In this document: positions 60,700 to 64,000 of the stretch, piece by piece
Layout: each line of letters opens with the position of its first letter
How positions within the stretch are numbered: the first letter of the stretch is position 1
Assembly: GCA_018350325.1 (NCBI GenBank)
Contig: JAEVLN010000012.1
Location: 2,439,991-2,503,990 of the forward strand
Source of the DNA: Globodera rostochiensis
Lineage: Eukaryota > Nematoda > Chromadorea > Rhabditida > Heteroderidae
DNA: 64,000 bases
Direction: 5' to 3'
Notes under the pieces: generated by a model
What the model was told of the DNA's origin: nothing
What the model saw: the letters and a program-made list of their open reading frames with translations, nothing else
Database searches by the model: none
Program-made: the position numbers and the translations under genes

Positions 60700-61436
60700 A
60701 ACACAGTTTTGTGCCCTGAAGGGAGAGTGGAGGCAAAAGGGTGCAGCGGATGTGCCTCGGGCAACAAAACTGATTTAAACACGATCGATCGGAAAGGTCT
60801 GGGGAGGGGGGCGGAGGATCGACGTCCGACGGTCGACCGGATCGGACAGATTGGCAGGGAAAGTCGGGGAAATAGACAAGATTCTCGAGGAACTGATGGA
60901 TGGTGGAAGCTGCTGATCGGAGTCAGAACCACCCGATCAGTTGCCCCCCCCCCCCGCCAACTTTCTCCCCGGGAGGCTTTGCTTGATCCATTAACTCCCC
61001 CCCCCCAGCGGCCCCACAACATTTGTTCCCCTTCCCCCGCTTAGCGTCTCTCGGAAAGTGTGGGCGATGTCTGTTGAGAGAGTGCGGGCCGTAAGAGAGT
61101 GAGCAGACACGCAGACGGACCGATCGGAGGGAGAGAGTGTGCCGTTGGCGGAGAGTGGCAGACGGAGAAAGCTTTCGGCGATGTTCCCCCCCCCAAGCCC
61201 CCAAGAAGCACATTTTGAGTCGGTTTTGTTCCCCATTCATTCCTCGCAAAGCATAAATATGAAACGAATGAAAAAAGAAAGGGAAAATCGGACGGATGGA
61301 AAGTAAAAAATGGGAACAAATCGCTTATTTCGTTTTAATAAATTGTGCTGTTAGAATCGGGAATTTGTAATAAATTTTCTGATCGGATGGGCTCTATGCC
61401 CTAAAGGCAAATGGCATAAATTAAAAAGCAAAGCGT
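60700..61436. other. Intergenic region, no gene seen
   Basis: C runs near 60945, 61005 and 61190 and a purine-rich stretch at 61080-61160. Open frames on the minus strand here are Ser/Arg/Pro-rich and lack family features. Confidence 0.6.
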
Positions 61437-64000
61437 TCAAATTTGGTTTTTAATCCTTTCAAAGGCTTCCGCCACCCGCTGGCGCATGTGCTGCTCGTTC
61501 AGTTCGAAGTCGGTGGCCAAGCGGAGGTATCCCTCGTGGAGTGTCAGTTGGGGCCGGATGAATTGAATTGTTTCCTGTTCAAAATGTCCGGGAATAGGCC
61601 GGCCGACACCGTTTTGCCAAACCAATCACTCAGAAAATGAATGGAAATGGCTAACTGATTGAACGGACGGACAAACCCTTCGGGGTCTAACGAACAAACG
61701 CACCTTCAGGGGATACGGAAGTCCCTGCTTCAAACTCCGGGCCAACTCCGGGCCCAAAAATGTTTTGGCCAGCGGTGCCAACTGTGAAATGACCTCCGGC
61801 TCAATGGGAATTGCGGAGCGATGGAGGCGAAGGCTCAATTTGCGCAATTTGAGGTCCCCGGCGATCTTTCCGTTGACGGCGCTCAGCCGAATGTCCGCCA
61901 CGCCTTCCGCGGACGAGACGAGGATTTGACGGTCCCGCCGCGTGACATTGTCCGTGACGAGGGTCAGAAGACGAGCTTATGGGGGAGTTATGGGGGAGGG
62001 TCAGAAGCAAATGCATGGGGATGGAGCACGGGCTTATGGGGGAGGGTCAGAAGACGAGCTTATGGGGGAGTGTCAGAAGCAAATGCATGGGGATAGAGCA
62101 CGGGCTTATGGGGGAGTGTCAGAAGCAAATGCATGGGGATGGAGCACGGGCTTATGGGGGAGTGTCAGAAGCAAATGCATGGGGATGGAGCACGGGCTTA
62201 TGGGGGAGTGTCAGAAGCAAATGCATGGGGATGGAGCACGGGCTTATGGGGGAGTGTCAGAAGCAAATGCATGGGGATGGAGCACGGGCTTATGGGGGAG
62301 TGTCAGAAGCAAATGCATGGGGATGGAGCACGGGCTTATGGGGGAGTGTCAGAAGCAAATGCATGGGGATGGAGCAGCACCTTTCAAGTTCATTGTGCTG
62401 CGCCCGTTCAGAAAATGCATTTCGGGCAGGTCGTGGGGAAGCAGCACAAATTTGGTGGTTGTGTTGGGGAAGTGCTTGGCGATGGCCGGGATCAGTTTGC
62501 CCACACAAATTGACTTCAAATGTTTTGTTTTTGTTCGTTTTCATCCCCTCCGGCGTTTTCTGACCTGTAGAAAGTCGCCATTGACCTGTTCAATGTCAGG
62601 GCACGTCGTACTTAAATTCATCTTTGATCACAAAAATATTATTTTAAAAATTCTTTCCCTTAAAACTCACCGAACAAATCCCTTGTACATCTGCGGAAGT
62701 GAAGCCTCGTTCACCTTGACCAATTTAAATGCGTTATTTTAAATGAAATGTGCAAAAGTTGCCCGGATGGTCAGCCGTTCCATCTGGTAGGCGTGGTAAA
62801 GCATGGAGTTCATCGTGTAGTCCGAGGCGTACAAGTACAGCATTCTGTCCGAATCCTTCGCAAAATGTGCCAAATGTGACAATTCGATCATTGGGAAATT
62901 GCATCGAAAATGAAACCTTTTCGATGGGAATCGGTTGAGGGAAGAAAGGAATTGGGGCCGGCGAATCGGCGTATCGCAATTCGCCTAAAATGAAAAAGAA
63001 AGAAAATGGAAATGGACGGACTGAAATGACCTCGCTGTTGCGTTTCGAAGAAGTCGTTGGTGATGATGGGGTCGGCCACCTCAAAAGTACACGTTCAAAT
63101 TGTTGGACAGATTAATCGCTATGATTTTGCTCTAATTTTAAGACAGACAAGCGGTTTGTCTTAGGTCCCAATCTCTCAGTTCCAACTCAATGTTTTCGAC
63201 AGTACCGTTCGTCCGTCGATGAACAGTCCGTTGGCAAATCGTTCGGTGAACCTTTAACAAAAGACCGCAGCTTCAACCGTACAAATTCACCGTGTACTTC
63301 TCGATGACTCCAGTGCCGTTGCTGAACGCTCCAAAGTGCTCCATAAGAGGAATATGAGCAAGACGTTGGAACAGTTGGGGTGAGTTGCGTTCCACAATGT
63401 CACGCATTGAATGGCATAAAAGGTTGGGGATGCGTTGCCGGATCAGATCGTTGATCATTGACTGGAAAGACTTCTCAGATTAGAATGGTCATAGGCTTAG
63501 ATCAGATCAGACAGAGCAGATGTTTTGGTTATTCGATGACCTCGAATATTTTCAGAATGGGCCCCAACAGTCCGTCCGGGTTGATGCTGAAGTGCGAGTG
63601 ACGAAGCTGAGTCTGACAATTTGTGACCGCCACCGAAATGAGTCCGTCGGGCGAGGCACGGAATTCCGTCATCATTTGAATGCTTAACCCCTGGAGTTGG
63701 CCATACAGACCGCCAGGAATCTGCAGAAAGGGGCCCGCCTCGCCCAAAAAGCGGCCCGACATTCTGAATTGGAGGTGGATGCTTCGGAATGATGGGATTC
63801 CGACTCAGTAAAAATTGATCGATCTTCTTTTGGCATTCCGATCAGCTGACACTCCTTCTTTTTCTGGCATTATCAACTCACGTGATGGCGGCATCTTGCA
63901 TGCCAAAAATGATGGAATGGGGCGCCACAAATTGGAGGTTCGAGAACGAAGGCGGGCGGTAGGCCAATGTTTGCACGTCACTGAGATAAAGGTTCCCACG
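61437..64000 (-). CDS. BPI/LBP/CETP-fold lipid-binding protein, 5' partial
   Basis: BPI-fold proteins are secreted two-barrel proteins that bind lipopolysaccharide or other lipids. Nematodes have several of unknown ligand. At least ten exons read from the right edge: LYLSDVQTLAYRPPSFSNLQ, FLQIPGGLYGQLQGLSIQMM, SHFSINPDGLLGPILKIFEV, MINDLIRQRIPNLLCHSMRD (the conserved helix and Cys of the N-terminal barrel), ITNDFFETQQRGE, the central linker ADSPAPIPFFPQPIPI, YASDYTMNSMLYHAYQMERL, PAIAKHFPNTTTKFVLLPHD, then ADIRLSAVNGKIAGDLKL and a last exon ending AEAFERIKNQI. The signal peptide exon must lie beyond 64000. Family assignment rests on fold-order resemblance rather than on a strict motif. A 46-bp tandem array occupies one intron. 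Confidence 0.8.
61977..62375. repeat. 46-bp tandem array, about eight copies, in BPI-like intron
   Basis: The unit runs TATGGGGGAGTGTCAGAAGC then AAATGCATGGGGATGGAGCA and CGGGCT. Spacing between successive GCATGGGG motifs is 46 (for example 62131 and 62177). The copies from 62070 on are almost identical; the left end is scrambled, with TCAGAAGACGAGCTTATGGG variants. The plus strand is open through the array in all three frames, giving long but artefactual frames. It lies between the exon ending ADIRLSAVNG side (61950) and the exon near 62383. Confidence 0.95.

Noticed and set aside
61942..62742. A 266-residue open frame on the plus strand, with companions in the other two frames
   Set aside because: It is generated by the 46-bp array, which is free of stops on this strand. 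It runs antisense to BPI-like exons and has no domain.

Overview
The window is nuclear DNA from a nematode. Most introns are short (many 40-70 bp, GT-AG), genes sit a few hundred bases apart on both strands, there is an UNC-5-type netrin receptor, and a short interstitial run of the nematode telomere unit TTAGGC lies at 58837-58875. The species cannot be read from the sequence. A plant-parasitic tylenchid is possible but is only a guess. No bacterial, viral or CRISPR features were seen, and no tRNA or rRNA gene was recognised by eye.

Layout, left to right. 1-1227 is C/G-homopolymer-rich DNA without a gene. 1602-3596 (+) is an unrecognised multi-exon gene whose 5' exon abuts a 44-bp tandem array. 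4355-6112 (-) is a LanC-like protein and 6470-7675 (-) the RNA exonuclease REXO4. 7676-9534 is AT-rich and empty. 9535-11213 (+) is an SLC10 bile-acid/sodium symporter family protein. Two foldback repeats follow, one with a 9-bp target-site duplication. 12360-16424 (-) is SNAPC4 (Myb-repeat snRNA gene activator). 16792-17197 (-) is V-ATPase subunit e and 17792-18234 (+) is RNASEK (V-ATPase subunit f). 18302-20093 (-) is mitochondrial tyrosyl-tRNA synthetase. 20536-21866 (+) is NAF1 (H/ACA snoRNP assembly), followed closely by SPT5 at 22032-26994 (+). 27221-31325 (-) is V-ATPase subunit a. A second foldback element with a 9-bp duplication lies at 32027-32412. 33003-34026 (+) is LSM14/CAR-1.

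From about 34 kb the character changes. There are 5.4 kb of intergenic DNA full of poly-C/poly-G runs, then the large unc-5 gene (39398-49259, +, 5' end missing), an SLC17-like MFS transporter (49544-51968, -), a very Gln-rich protein (53039-58331, -) with a pure 24-unit CAG run, a small Tyr/Arg-rich unrecognised protein (59673-60699, -), and a BPI/LBP/CETP-fold lipid-binding protein running off the right edge (61437-64000, -).

Genes that work together: three V0-sector proteins of the V-ATPase (e, f/RNASEK and a) lie within 14.5 kb, and e and f are divergently transcribed. Four genes serve RNA synthesis or processing (SNAPC4, NAF1, SPT5, REXO4) and one serves mRNA repression (LSM14). The most unusual non-coding content is a set of foldback elements whose arms are built from reiterated short phrases, together with several near-perfect 44-46 bp tandem arrays placed in introns or at exon edges. 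All exon boundaries below were set by eye from GT-AG signals, reading-frame continuity and remembered family sequence, and none was checked against transcripts.
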